DNA of 64,000 nucleotides from the NCBI GenBank assembly GCA_963677915.2, contig CAXXGE010000028.1, positions 186,001 to 250,000 on the forward strand. Reading direction: 5' to 3'. Below are positions 25,778 to 34,528 of this stretch, piece by piece (within the stretch, counting starts at the first letter, position 1; each line of letters starts with the position of its first letter). The notes beneath the pieces were generated by a model, which saw nothing but the letters and a program-made list of their open reading frames with translations, was not told the DNA's origin and did not search any database. Origin of the DNA: G963677915 sp963677915. Lineage in GTDB: Bacteria > Bacillota > Clostridia > Lachnospirales > Vallitaleaceae. The translations under genes and the position numbers were made by a program.

Positions 25778-27190
25778 ATGTCTGAGATTGCAAAAAGACC
25801 TGTAAAAATTACAGATACAATACTTAGGGATGCGCACCAGTCTCTCATCGCTACAAGAATGAAGACTGAGGAAATGCTTCCGATCGTCGATAAACTTGAC
25901 AAGGTCGGTTACCATTCCGTTGAAATGTGGGGAGGCGCCACATTTGATTCATGCATCCGTTTCCTTAAAGAAGACCCATGGCATAGATTAAGAGTGCTGA
26001 GGGAAGGCTTCAAAAACACGAAAATGCAGATGCTCCTGAGAGGGCAGAACCTGGTTGGCTATCGTCATTACGCTGATGATGTGGTCGAGTATTTCGTTCA
26101 GAAATCCATCGCAAACGGTATTGACATTATCCGTATCTTTGATGCGCTGAACGATCTTAGAAATCTCGAGACTTCTGTAAAAGCAACCAAGAAAGAAGGC
26201 GGACACGCACAAATCGCCATTTCCTATACGCTGTCCGAAGTCCATACCTTGGACTACTATACAAAGATAGCTAAAAACATTGCTGATATGGGAGCAGACT
26301 CCCTCTGCATCAAGGATATGGCTGGTCTGCTTGTGCCCTATGAAGCGACAAAGCTGGTCACAGCCCTTAAAGAAGCTATTGACCTGCCGATTCAGCTGCA
26401 TGCACACTATACGTCGGGTGTTGCTGCGATGACATATCTGAAAGCCGTGGAAGCCGGCGTGGATATCATCGACTGTGCCATATCCCCATTCGCCATGGGT
26501 ACAGCACAGCCAGCGACAGAAGTTATGGTTGAAACATTCAAAGGAACGCCATATGATACCGGTTATGATGATGCGCTTTTAGCCGAGATTGCAGACTATT
26601 TCAGACCGATTAGGGAAAAAGCGCTTGCTTCGGGCCTTATGAATGAAAAGTCCCTTGGTGTCGATATCAAGACGCTTCTGTATCAAGTGCCGGGTGGTAT
26701 GCTGTCCAACTTGGTTTCACAGCTGCAGAATCAGAATGCAGAAGACAAGTTTTACGATGTGCTGAAGGAAATCCCGAAAGTGCGTGCTGATTTCGGTTAT
26801 GTTCCGCTTGTAACACCTTCGTCACAGATTGTCGGTACGCAAGCAGTATTCAACGTTCTGGGTGGCGAAAGGTACAAGATGGTGACAAAAGAGTCCAAAG
26901 CCATAGTGCGTGGTGAATACGGCCGCACGCCTGTACCTATCGCTGATGATGTCAGAAAGAAGATTATCGGCGACGAGAAGATCATCGACCATCGTCCGGC
27001 AGACGACATTCCTGCCGAGCTGCCAAGGCTTGAAAAGGAAGTAGCTCGCTGGAAGACACAGGATGAGGATACACTTACATATGCGATGTTCCCGCAGGTT
27101 GCTACTGAATTCTTTGAGCACAGAGAAGCACAGAATACCAAAGTGGATCCTAAACTCGCAGATACGGAAAACAAAGTATATCCAGTATGA
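25778..27190 (+). CDS. Pyruvate/oxaloacetate carboxyltransferase subunit (5S / OadA-like)
   Basis: 470 residues without a biotin domain. The HMGL-like TIM barrel has the metal-site Asp18 in LRDAHQSL, the carbamylated-Lys region LCIKDMAGLL, and the HAH metal ligands in QLHAHYTSG; a conserved carboxylase C-terminal domain follows. It exchanges CO2 between oxaloacetate/pyruvate and carboxybiotin, as in the 5S subunit of propionibacterial transcarboxylase or OadA. AAGGAGG precedes the ATG. As the last gene of the operon it makes the set able to handle both a CoA ester and a keto acid. Confidence 0.93.
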   Translation: MSEIAKRPVKITDTILRDAHQSLIATRMKTEEMLPIVDKLDKVGYHSVEMWGGATFDSCIRFLKEDPWHRLRVLREGFKNTKMQMLLRGQNLVGYRHYADDVVEYFVQKSIANGIDIIRIFDALNDLRNLETSVKATKKEGGHAQIAISYTLSEVHTLDYYTKIAKNIADMGADSLCIKDMAGLLVPYEATKLVTALKEAIDLPIQLHAHYTSGVAAMTYLKAVEAGVDIIDCAISPFAMGTAQPATEVMVETFKGTPYDTGYDDALLAEIADYFRPIREKALASGLMNEKSLGVDIKTLLYQVPGGMLSNLVSQLQNQNAEDKFYDVLKEIPKVRADFGYVPLVTPSSQIVGTQAVFNVLGGERYKMVTKESKAIVRGEYGRTPVPIADDVRKKIIGDEKIIDHRPADDIPAELPRLEKEVARWKTQDEDTLTYAMFPQVATEFFEHREAQNTKVDPKLADTENKVYPV

Positions 27191-27204
27191 GAAACATATT
27201 ATCA

Positions 27205-27235
27205 GGGCGTTGCATTGCAGCGCCCTTGAGTTTTT
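27205..27235 (+). terminator. Terminator of the biotin-enzyme operon
   Basis: Nine-base stem from GGGCG...CGCCC (27205-27225, loop ATT), then TTGAG and a run of five T. Confidence 0.88.
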
Positions 27236-27292
27236 AACGGAATAGTTTTTAGATAGTTTTTGCAATTTCCAGAGACGAATCTTGCATAATTC

Positions 27293-27321
27293 TTGAAAAA
27301 GCACCACGGATGAGATATAAT
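27293..27321 (+). promoter_or_regulatory. Promoter of the RpiR-type regulator gene
   Basis: TTGAAA (27293-27298), 17-base spacer, TATAAT (27316-27321). Confidence 0.78.
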
Positions 27322-27357
27322 TAACGGATTAAAGCATATTAAATGAAAGGGTTATGT

Positions 27358-28275
27358 ATGCACCGACAAAACGATCTTATTCGAAGAATAAATGACAATT
27401 ACAAACATTTTAGCAAAGGACAGAGGCTTCTGGCCAATTATATAACCGAGCACTATGAAAAGGCTGTTTTCCTGACGGCAGCAAAACTTGGGAAAATAGT
27501 CGGTGTGAGTGAGTCTACAGTCGTAAGATTCGCCAATGAACTGGGCTACGACGGCTATCCCAAGCTGCAGCGCGCATTGGAAGAACTTGTGAAAATGAAA
27601 CTGACTTCGATTCAAAGAGTGGAGGTCACGTCTGACCGCATCGACAAAAGCCATATATTGAAGTCTGTCTTACAGTCCGATGCAGAGAAGATCAAGACGA
27701 CACTTGAAGAAATTGACGAAGCAGTTTTCGACCAGGCAATCGATATGATCCTCGGGGCCAGAAATATCTATATACTCGGTGTTCGAAGCAGTGCAGCACT
27801 TGCCAATTTCATGGCGTTTTATTTCAATCTTGTGTTTGACAATGTCAGGCTGATCCATACGAACAGTGTCAGCGAGATGTTTGAACAGATTTACAGGGTG
27901 GACGAAAAAGACGTTGTTATCGGCATCAGTTTCCCAAGATATTCAAAGAGGACACTCAAGGCGATGGAATTTGCCAAATCCAGGTCTGCGCATGTAATCA
28001 CGATTACTGACAGTCCACAGTCACCTATGATTCAGCATGCTGACTGTTCGCTGATAGCCCGAAGCGATATGGCATCATTTGTCGATTCGCTTGTAGCGCC
28101 GCTAAGCCTGATCAATGCTATTATTGTGGCGTTATGCATGAAGAAGAAAGATACCGTGCTTGAGGCTCTGGAAAATCTGGAACAGATATGGACCGAGTAC
28201 CAGGTTTATGAAAATGAAAACGATTCCGACATTGACTACAACCTTGATCTTGAATTTAACGGAGACAAACTATAA
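27358..28275 (+). CDS. MurR/RpiR family transcriptional regulator
   Basis: 305 residues. The N-terminal HTH_6 domain (about 1-77) has SESTVVRFANELGYDGYPKLQ, the family recognition-helix stretch. A SIS sugar-phosphate-binding domain spans about 120-255 (IYILGVRSSAALANFM, DVVIGISFPRYSKRTLKAME). Such proteins sense phosphosugars, often amino-sugar phosphates. The ligand is not predictable here. GAAAGGG lies 6 bases before ATG 27358; the ATG at 27343 has no site. It ends with an unusual acidic Asn/Asp tail. It is followed without a gap by the flavoprotein gene. Confidence 0.92.
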   Translation: MHRQNDLIRRINDNYKHFSKGQRLLANYITEHYEKAVFLTAAKLGKIVGVSESTVVRFANELGYDGYPKLQRALEELVKMKLTSIQRVEVTSDRIDKSHILKSVLQSDAEKIKTTLEEIDEAVFDQAIDMILGARNIYILGVRSSAALANFMAFYFNLVFDNVRLIHTNSVSEMFEQIYRVDEKDVVIGISFPRYSKRTLKAMEFAKSRSAHVITITDSPQSPMIQHADCSLIARSDMASFVDSLVAPLSLINAIIVALCMKKKDTVLEALENLEQIWTEYQVYENENDSDIDYNLDLEFNGDKL

Positions 28276-29505
28276 ATGACTGAAGTTGTTGTTATTGGTG
28301 GTGGACCAGCAGGCATGCTGGCTGCCATTTTTTCTGCCCGGGCAGGGCACAGGACTGTTCTTCTCGAGAAGAACGAAAAGCTGGGCAAAAAACTATATAT
28401 AACAGGGAAAGGCCGCTGCAATGTGACCAATGAAACCGATACTGAATCCTTGATAGGTCAAACAGTTTCCAATCCCAAATTTATGTACAGTGCCTATTAC
28501 ACTTTTGACAGCTGGCAGGCCATCTCTTTTTTCGAATCGATAGGGCTGCCGCTTAAAGTTGAGAGAGGTCACCGGGTCTTTCCGGCTTCCGACAAATCCT
28601 CAGATGTTATTGCAGCCTTATACAGTGAGTTGAAAAGGCAGAGCGTAGACGTAAGACTGGGCTGTCAAGTCAACGGCATTAAGAAGACCGACGGCAGTTT
28701 CATTGTTGATACTTCAAAAGGCGAAGTGGCAGGCACCTATGTCGTTCTGGCAACAGGGGGATTGTCGTACCCATCCACCGGATCGACAGGAGAAGGCTAT
28801 GATTTTGCAAAATCCTTCGGACATACGGTTGTTCAGCCGGTACCGGCACTCGTACCTCTTAATGTGGACTTGCCATGGGTTCAGGGCCTACAGGGGCTCT
28901 CTCTGAAAAATGTCCGCTTCACACTGTTTGAAGGCGGCAAGGCGGTCTATTCGGATATTGGCGAGATGCTGTTTACCCATTTCGGGATTACAGGGCCTCT
29001 GGTGCTGAGTGCCAGCAGTTTTATAAAGGGTTCGAAGGGCCTTCGCGGAGAGATTGACCTTAAGCCTGGGCTTGACAAGGATAAACTGGACAAGCGACTG
29101 CTTAGGGATTTCGAAAAGAACGCGAACAAACATTTTAAAAACAGTCTGGATGCGCTCCTGCCCAATCGACTGATAGATGCAGTAATTACGCTTTCGGGCA
29201 TCGATTCTGAAAAACTTGTCCACCAGATCACTAAAGAGGAACGGCTCAAAATTGTAGATCTACTCAAGCATCTAACTTTCAGCATTTCCGGCAAACGTTC
29301 GTTCAAGGAAGCTGTAATAACCCGAGGCGGCATCAACACAAAGGAAATCAATCCCAACACAATGGAATCGAAACTCGTTGATAACCTCTATTTTGCCGGA
29401 GAAGTTATTGATGTCGATGCGCTTACAGGCGGCTTCAACCTTCAAGTTGCATATTCCACGGCTGTACTGGCGGCCATTTCAATAGATGAGAAAGGACTTA
29501 AATGA
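28276..29505 (+). CDS. BaiN/HI0933-family NAD(P)/FAD-dependent oxidoreductase
   Basis: 409 residues. The FAD-binding motif GGGPAGMLAAIFSARAG is at the N-terminus, followed by LEKNEKLGKKLYITGKGRCN, the hallmark of the HI0933/YhiN family, and a C-terminal FAGEVIDVDALTGGFNLQ. One clostridial member, BaiN, acts on bile acids, but most homologues have no known substrate and the gene is universally present in Clostridia next to cmk. The ATG directly follows the stop of the regulator gene, and its own stop is two bases before the next start, so translation is coupled. Confidence 0.9.
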   Translation: MTEVVVIGGGPAGMLAAIFSARAGHRTVLLEKNEKLGKKLYITGKGRCNVTNETDTESLIGQTVSNPKFMYSAYYTFDSWQAISFFESIGLPLKVERGHRVFPASDKSSDVIAALYSELKRQSVDVRLGCQVNGIKKTDGSFIVDTSKGEVAGTYVVLATGGLSYPSTGSTGEGYDFAKSFGHTVVQPVPALVPLNVDLPWVQGLQGLSLKNVRFTLFEGGKAVYSDIGEMLFTHFGITGPLVLSASSFIKGSKGLRGEIDLKPGLDKDKLDKRLLRDFEKNANKHFKNSLDALLPNRLIDAVITLSGIDSEKLVHQITKEERLKIVDLLKHLTFSISGKRSFKEAVITRGGINTKEINPNTMESKLVDNLYFAGEVIDVDALTGGFNLQVAYSTAVLAAISIDEKGLK

Positions 29506-29506
29506 T

Positions 29507-30523
29507 ATGAGATCAATCAGAGGAGCCATAACGGTTGAGGAGAACACGAAAGAAGCCATATTGTCGGCAACATCCGAACTTTTGCACGACATTATTCAAA
29601 GCAATCAGCTTAAAGATCATGAGATAGTCGCAATAACATTTACGGCGACTGATGATTTGGATGCAGCTTATCCGGCCGTAGCAGCAAGAGAGCAGGGTAT
29701 CAAGGAAGCCAGCCTGATATGCGTTCAAGAAATGAACGTTGTTGGAAGCCTGAGAATGTGCGTCCGCATCCTTATGCTGGTTGACCGCAGTGCACATCAA
29801 AGAACCATGCGCCACAGCTATTTAAAGGGGGCAAAAGTGCTGCGACCGGACCTTGCAAGCTTCAGCATTGCGCTGGATGGCCCTGCAGGCGCGGGTAAGA
29901 GTACCATAGCAAAAAGGATTGCCGAACATCTAGGTGCTGTCTATATCGATACCGGCGCCATGTACAGAACGCTGGCTTATGGCTGCGTCATTGAGGATGT
30001 TGATTGGAATGACGAATCTGCAGTAGCGGATGTATTGAACAATGTTAAAATCGATATCGAATACATCGACGGATTGCAACACGTTTTTCTTGATGGAGCC
30101 GATGTCTCCGAAGTAATAAGAACAGGGGAGATTGGACTGGGTGCTTCAGCCGTATCGGTACACCGGTCTGTCAGAGAACACATGGTCACAGCTCAGCAGA
30201 GACTGGCTGCTTCTAAGAATGTCATTATGGATGGCCGTGACATAGGCACGCATGTACTCCCTGATGCCGATCTTAAAATATATCTCACGGCGTCATCGGA
30301 TGAAAGAGCCAAGCGCCGTCTTGCAGATCTGGCCGCTCAAGGCTCGGTTGTTTCTTTCGAAGAAGTAAAGAAGGACATAGAGGCAAGGGACCGGGCTGAT
30401 ATGTCCAGAGATTTTGCGCCGCTTGTTCAGGCTGAGGACGCAGTGGTTGTGGATTCCAGCAAGCTAAGCATTGATGAAACAGTTGAACATATCCTGAAAC
30501 TGTTCAATACAAGGAGAGATTGA
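29507..30523 (+). CDS. Chorismate mutase (AroH type) - cytidylate kinase fusion
   Basis: 338 residues in one open frame. Residues about 1-117 are an AroH-type chorismate mutase (SIRGAITVEENTKEAI, TATDDLDAAYPAVAAR, GSLRMCVRILM, YLKGAKVLRPDL). Residues about 121-338 are a complete CMP kinase with P-loop GPAGAGKST at 125-133, IDTGAMYRTLA and MDGRDIGTHVLPDAD. The linker is only a few residues. The first half converts chorismate to prephenate; the second phosphorylates CMP and dCMP. In related bacteria these are usually neighbouring separate genes. The junction needs no frame change. An internal AAAGGGGG site 5 bases before GTG 29837 could also yield free kinase. Confidence 0.9.
   Translation: MRSIRGAITVEENTKEAILSATSELLHDIIQSNQLKDHEIVAITFTATDDLDAAYPAVAAREQGIKEASLICVQEMNVVGSLRMCVRILMLVDRSAHQRTMRHSYLKGAKVLRPDLASFSIALDGPAGAGKSTIAKRIAEHLGAVYIDTGAMYRTLAYGCVIEDVDWNDESAVADVLNNVKIDIEYIDGLQHVFLDGADVSEVIRTGEIGLGASAVSVHRSVREHMVTAQQRLAASKNVIMDGRDIGTHVLPDADLKIYLTASSDERAKRRLADLAAQGSVVSFEEVKKDIEARDRADMSRDFAPLVQAEDAVVVDSSKLSIDETVEHILKLFNTRRD
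29824..29839 (+). promoter_or_regulatory. Possible internal ribosome site and GTG start for free cytidylate kinase
   Basis: AAAGGGGG (29824-29831), 5-base gap, in-frame GTG (29837-29839). It would give a 228-residue kinase, close to the normal CMK length. The same bases encode the conserved Leu-Lys-Gly-Ala of chorismate mutase, so the match may be incidental. Confidence 0.35.
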
Positions 30524-30525
30524 GT

Positions 30526-31364
30526 TTGGAAATTATTCTTGCACAAACTGCAGGGTTTTGTTTCGGTGTAGACAGGGCCTTAAAAAAAGTGTATGATAAT
30601 CTGGATGTTGAAAAACTGTACACATACGGCCCGATCATTCATAACGACCAAGTGGTTGACGATCTTGAAAAGAGGGGTGTGAAGACAATCAACAATATCA
30701 GGGACTTTGAACATTTGGAAAAGGGAACAGTAATCCTGAGAAGCCATGGCGCTGCCAAAAGCGAAGTGGATAAGCTGAGGGAGCTGGGTTTCAAGATGTT
30801 GATGCAACCTGTCCGTATGTAAAAAAGATTCACAGCCTAGTTGACAGGCCTCATGGGGATAATGAAAGACTGCTTATCCTCGGAGATGAAAACCATGCCG
30901 AAGTCAAAGGCATCATCGGTTGGTCAGGTGCGGATTATGTCGTTGTCAAAGATCTGGATGGTATAGACAGGCTCGACAAGAATTATTCCTATCATCTGGT
31001 CGCACAGACGACCTTTAATCAGGAGCTTTACAGCAAACTCGTTCATAAGCTTGCAGAGGATGGCTTTATGATTGAAATAGATGATACCATCTGCAATGCG
31101 ACGGAGGAAAGGCAGAGAGAAGCTGCCGAACTGGCTGAAAAAGCGGATATTATGATTGTCATCGGCGGAAAGCACAGTTCCAATACGAGAAAACTTTTCG
31201 AGATATGCCTGGCACGATGTAAAAAAACGTATCACATAGAAACTAAAGAAGATTTAGAGTTGAATGTTTTAGATGGTAATGCTATTATAGGTATAACTGC
31301 TGGAGCATCAACTCCTAAGTATATAATTGAGGAGGTCATTTCACATGTCAGAAATGCAAAATGA
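30526..31364 (+). pseudogene. ispH: HMBPP reductase IspH, one frameshift as read
   Basis: It would make isopentenyl and dimethylallyl diphosphate, the last step of the MEP pathway, using a 4Fe-4S cluster. The first part (TTG 30526, AAGGAGA 8 bases upstream) has Cys12 in AGFCFGVDRA and HND/RSHG motifs. After the Met codon ending at 30798 one G is missing; the frame then resumes as DATCPYVKKIH and runs intact to 31364, with the remaining cluster Cys in DDTICNATEERQ and GITAGASTP. Restoring one base gives a normal reductase of about 279 residues. The enzyme is normally essential, so a sequence error is likelier than loss. Confidence 0.9.
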
Positions 31365-32446
31365 ACAAAGCTTTGAGGAAATGCTGGAGGAATCTCTGGT
31401 CTCAATACACAGAGGTGAAGTCGTTGAAGGTACTGTCATTGGCGTAAGCGGTGATGAGATTTATGTCAACATCGGCTACAAATCAGACGGTATCATCCAA
31501 AAGAGCGAATATTCCAACGACCCTACAGTCAACCTTGCAGACGTAGTCAAAGCAGGGGAAACAATCAGAGCTAAAGTTTTGAGAGTGAATGACGGCGAAG
31601 GGCAGGTTCTGTTGACCTATAAACGTCTCAAGTCTGAAGAAGGCTTGAAGCGTGTGGAAGAAATATATAAATCGGGAGAAGAAGTCACTGCTAAAGTTTC
31701 ACTGGTTCTAGCCGGCGGCCTTGTTGTCATCATTGATTGAAGTGCGTGTTTTCATCCCCGCTTCATTGGTTTCCGACACTTATGTCAACGATCTGTCAGA
31801 GTTCAAGGATCAAGATATCACCTTCGTCATCACTGAATTCAACACAAAGAAAGGCCGTATCATCGGTAACCGCCGAATTCTGATCGAAAAAGAGAAGAAT
31901 GAAAAGCTTGCTGAATTCTTCAAGGAAATGAGTGTTGGTGATGTTATTGTCGGTAATGTCAAAAACATCACTGACTACGGTGTGTTCGTCAATCTTGGCG
32001 GCGTAGACGGTCTTGTACACATCTCCGAACTTTCATGGGGACGTGTCAGAACACCTAAAGATGTTGTTAAAGTTGGCGATGAAGTTAAAGTTCGCGTCAT
32101 CAACATCAATGAAGAGAAGAAGAAAATCTCCCTGTCCATGAAGTTTGACGATGAGAACCCATGGAATAACGCAGAAGTCAAGTATGCTGTTGGCAACGTG
32201 GTAAAAGGCAAAGTAGCCAGAATGACTGATTTTGGTGCTTTCGTTGAGCTTGAGCAAGGCGTCGATGCATTGCTTCACGTTTCTCAAATCTCCATCAAAC
32301 ACGTCGAAAAGCCATCGGATGTTCTCAGTGTTGGTGCAGAAGTTGAAGCCAAAGTTACTGATTTGAACCTTGATGAGAAGAAAATCAGCCTTTCAGTCAA
32401 AGCTCTTGAGCTTGAAAATGAGGCATCTGAATCAACAGAAGAATAA
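31345..32446 (+). pseudogene. rpsA: Ribosomal protein S1 (four S1 domains), one frameshift as read
   Basis: ATG 31345 follows GAGGAGGT by 8 bases and overlaps the ispH end by 20 bases. Four S1 RNA-binding domains are visible, the last two (DYGVFVNLGGVDGLVHISE and DFGAFVELEQGVDALLHVS) fully conserved. Domain 2 is interrupted by one extra T at 31737-31738; removing it joins VVIID to EVRVFIPASLVS. The corrected protein has about 366 residues, like Firmicute S1/YpfD. In many clostridia ispH and rpsA are fused; here they overlap in different frames, with a good ribosome site for rpsA. It should be an active gene with a read error. Confidence 0.88.
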
Positions 32447-32478
32447 TCTCATCCAGTAAAGAGTAAAAACAAAAGTCA

Positions 32479-32522
32479 GGAAAGCGTTCCGTGTAGATTC
32501 TCGGGACTGCTTTCCTTTTCTT
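32479..32522 (+). terminator. Terminator after rpsA
   Basis: Outer stem GGAAAGC / GCTTTCC (32479-32485 with 32509-32515) with an inner TTCC/GGGA pairing, followed by TTTTCTT. Confidence 0.8.
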
Positions 32523-32548
32523 AAGTTTAGGATTGGAGTGTGGTCAGG

Positions 32549-33338
32549 TTGGATTACGTGCAATTCAAAGCCGAAATCATGCATTTGACTGGTATTGACC
32601 TAAATGCTTACAAAGAGCGCCAGATGAAGAGGCGGATTGAGTCCCTTGTTAAAAGAAACGACTGTGAAGGGTTCAGTGAGTATGTCCGATTGATAAAAAG
32701 GGATTCCAATGCCTATAATGAGTTCATCAATTATCTGACTATCAATGTTTCAGAATTCTATCGCAACAGGAGCCAGTGGGAAGTGCTGGGATTCCAAAAT
32801 CATTCCTTACCTGACTGGCGCCAAAAGCATCGGTCACACTTCGCTTAAGGTCTGGAGCACAGCATGTTCTACCGGTGATGAGCCATATTCCCTTGCAATG
32901 CTTCTAGCGGGGCACATGCCTTTTCATAAATTTGAAATCCTCGCGACGGATATTGATTTGAAAGCATTGGACAAGGCTGGCAAAGGTGTTTTCAACGAAA
33001 AGAGTCTTAAGGACCTGCCAGAGGAAATGAAGGACAGGTTCTTCACGAAAATCGGGAATGAGTATGCCATATCGGATAAAATAAAAAAGGAAGTATCCTT
33101 CAGACAGCTTAACCTGCTTGAAAACAACTTCCCCCAGAATCTGGACCTGATTGTCTGTAGAAACGTTTTGATCTACTTTACGGATGAGGCAAAAAATGAA
33201 CTGTACAGAAAGTTCAACCGGTCTCTCAGGGATGACGGCATACTTTTTGTAGGAAGCACAGAACAGATTATCAAAGCCTCCGATTTCGGTTTTGAGTCCA
33301 TGTACTCTTTCTTCTATCGGAAAGTCCGGTCAATATAG
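32549..33338 (+). pseudogene. CheR-type protein-glutamate methyltransferase, one frameshift as read
   Basis: The CheR N-terminal helical domain (LTGIDLNAYKERQMKRRI, NYLTINVSEFYRNRSQWE) and SAM-dependent methyltransferase domain (VWSTACSTGDEPYSLAMLL, LDLIVCRNVLIYF, DDGILFVGSTE) are both present. One extra G at 32788-32790 separates them; removing it gives a complete protein of about 262 residues. CheR methylates glutamates of chemoreceptors. The start is taken as TTG 32549, about 10 bases after GGAG. No other chemotaxis gene lies nearby. The 3' end overlaps the convergent exonuclease gene by 68 bases. Confidence 0.87.
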
Positions 33339-34404
33339 CTTTGACAAGTTGTTTGTGGTCATCAGCGCTTTCAAGGTCTTTCAGACGGTAATAGCCACTG
33401 CTGTCATCGAGTGATTTTCTAAACAGCATGGCTTGCAGCGGCAATGAAAACGGTACACTGATAAATGTATCCTGTATCCTTATATAGGCGGTTTCTTTGG
33501 TTGCCTTAACACTTTCCTCGCCGTCGAGAAATCTGACGGTATCTTTATGGTAGGCGTTGTCTCTTCCAGGCACATATCTGTATTGTTGAACAGGTGTAAG
33601 GTAATGCTTCAACTCACCATGATACAATTTAACTGTCATGTCAACATGACAGCTACCATCCGTTTTCTTGATTTTCATATCTATCTGTGGACTGCTGAGA
33701 CCATCAAAGGAATCAGGCAAATATTCGATGTTAAAACAATACCTGACTGCCTTATGCGAAGCTGAAGCTTCAAAGTTGACCAAGGGGAGTCCGCCTTCAG
33801 CAAAACGTTTATGAAGGGATACCTTGAATAACAGGGGCAGCAGAAGCAGCAGACCTGACAGGTCTTCGCTGTTGTGCATCAGCAGTTTTTTTTTCGTGCT
33901 TTCTGAAGGCAGCTTTTCAAAAGCCTTGTACTCAGCTATAAGGTCCCTGCCGCTGAACGTGTCCTCGCGGTCATGTCCAACCGCCTTCTCGACCGTCTTT
34001 AATTTCATGTCGCTTAAGTTGAATGCCGACTTATAGGGTGAAAGGATTCGCATAATATCAAGTTGACGCACGTTGGGGAAGGGAATGCCATATGAAACCA
34101 TTCTTTTCCTGATAAACGGGATATCGAAGCTGGATCCGTTGTAATGGACCACCAGCTGTTTGTCTTTAAGCCAGTTTGACAGGCTGTAAAGAAGTTCATA
34201 CTCATCTTCAAGCTTTTCGGTCATCCACTGCCTTATTGAAAAACCTTCGTTTGATGCATACAGGCATCCCACCATGTAAATACGGTTGAGACGTGCAGAC
34301 AGCCCTGTCGTTTCAATGTCTATGTAGACACTGTCAGGTGTATGTTCGATATATAGTTTTTTTGTACTTTCGTCCCAGCTGTAGTCGTTGTCTATTATGA
34401 GCAT
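33271..34404 (-). CDS. RNase H-like exonuclease domain protein (YprB type)
   Basis: 377 residues. Residues about 25-200 match the DEDD-type RNase_H_2 (PF13482) fold: YIDIETTGL with the first Asp and Glu, HYNGSSFDIPF with the second Asp, and HNSEDLSGLLLL with the last Asp. A proofreading-type 3'-5' exonuclease is suggested; B. subtilis YprB is the nearest named relative and its substrate is unknown. The C-terminal half has no recognised domain. The last 23 residues overlap cheR in antisense and look basic and low in conservation, so the true stop may be earlier if an indel exists here. It has its own promoter. Confidence 0.82.
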   Translation of the reverse strand: MLIIDNDYSWDESTKKLYIEHTPDSVYIDIETTGLSARLNRIYMVGCLYASNEGFSIRQWMTEKLEDEYELLYSLSNWLKDKQLVVHYNGSSFDIPFIRKRMVSYGIPFPNVRQLDIMRILSPYKSAFNLSDMKLKTVEKAVGHDREDTFSGRDLIAEYKAFEKLPSESTKKKLLMHNSEDLSGLLLLLPLLFKVSLHKRFAEGGLPLVNFEASASHKAVRYCFNIEYLPDSFDGLSSPQIDMKIKKTDGSCHVDMTVKLYHGELKHYLTPVQQYRYVPGRDNAYHKDTVRFLDGEESVKATKETAYIRIQDTFISVPFSLPLQAMLFRKSLDDSSGYYRLKDLESADDHKQLVKAILTGLSDRRKSTWTQNRNRRL

Positions 34405-34428
34405 AGCGATTACCTTCTTTCTACCACA

Positions 34429-34457
34429 ATTCTAGTGCAACGCCCAAAAGGTGTCAA
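34429..34457 (-). promoter_or_regulatory. Promoter of the exonuclease-like gene
   Basis: Minus strand: TTGACA (34457-34452), 17-base spacer, TAGAAT (34434-34429). It starts transcription about 20 bases before the gene. Confidence 0.78.
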
Positions 34458-34462
34458 TCGTC

Positions 34463-34491
34463 TTGATTAACACTCCCTTATCAGTTAGAAT
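34463..34491 (+). promoter_or_regulatory. Promoter of the miaB-mutS-mutL-miaA-hfq run
   Basis: TTGATT (34463-34468), 17-base spacer, TAGAAT (34486-34491). It is back to back with the minus-strand promoter, only 5 bases apart. Confidence 0.72.
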
Positions 34492-34528
34492 TAGGTATTG
34501 TAAGATTTAGCCATTCCAAGGAGTTCCT

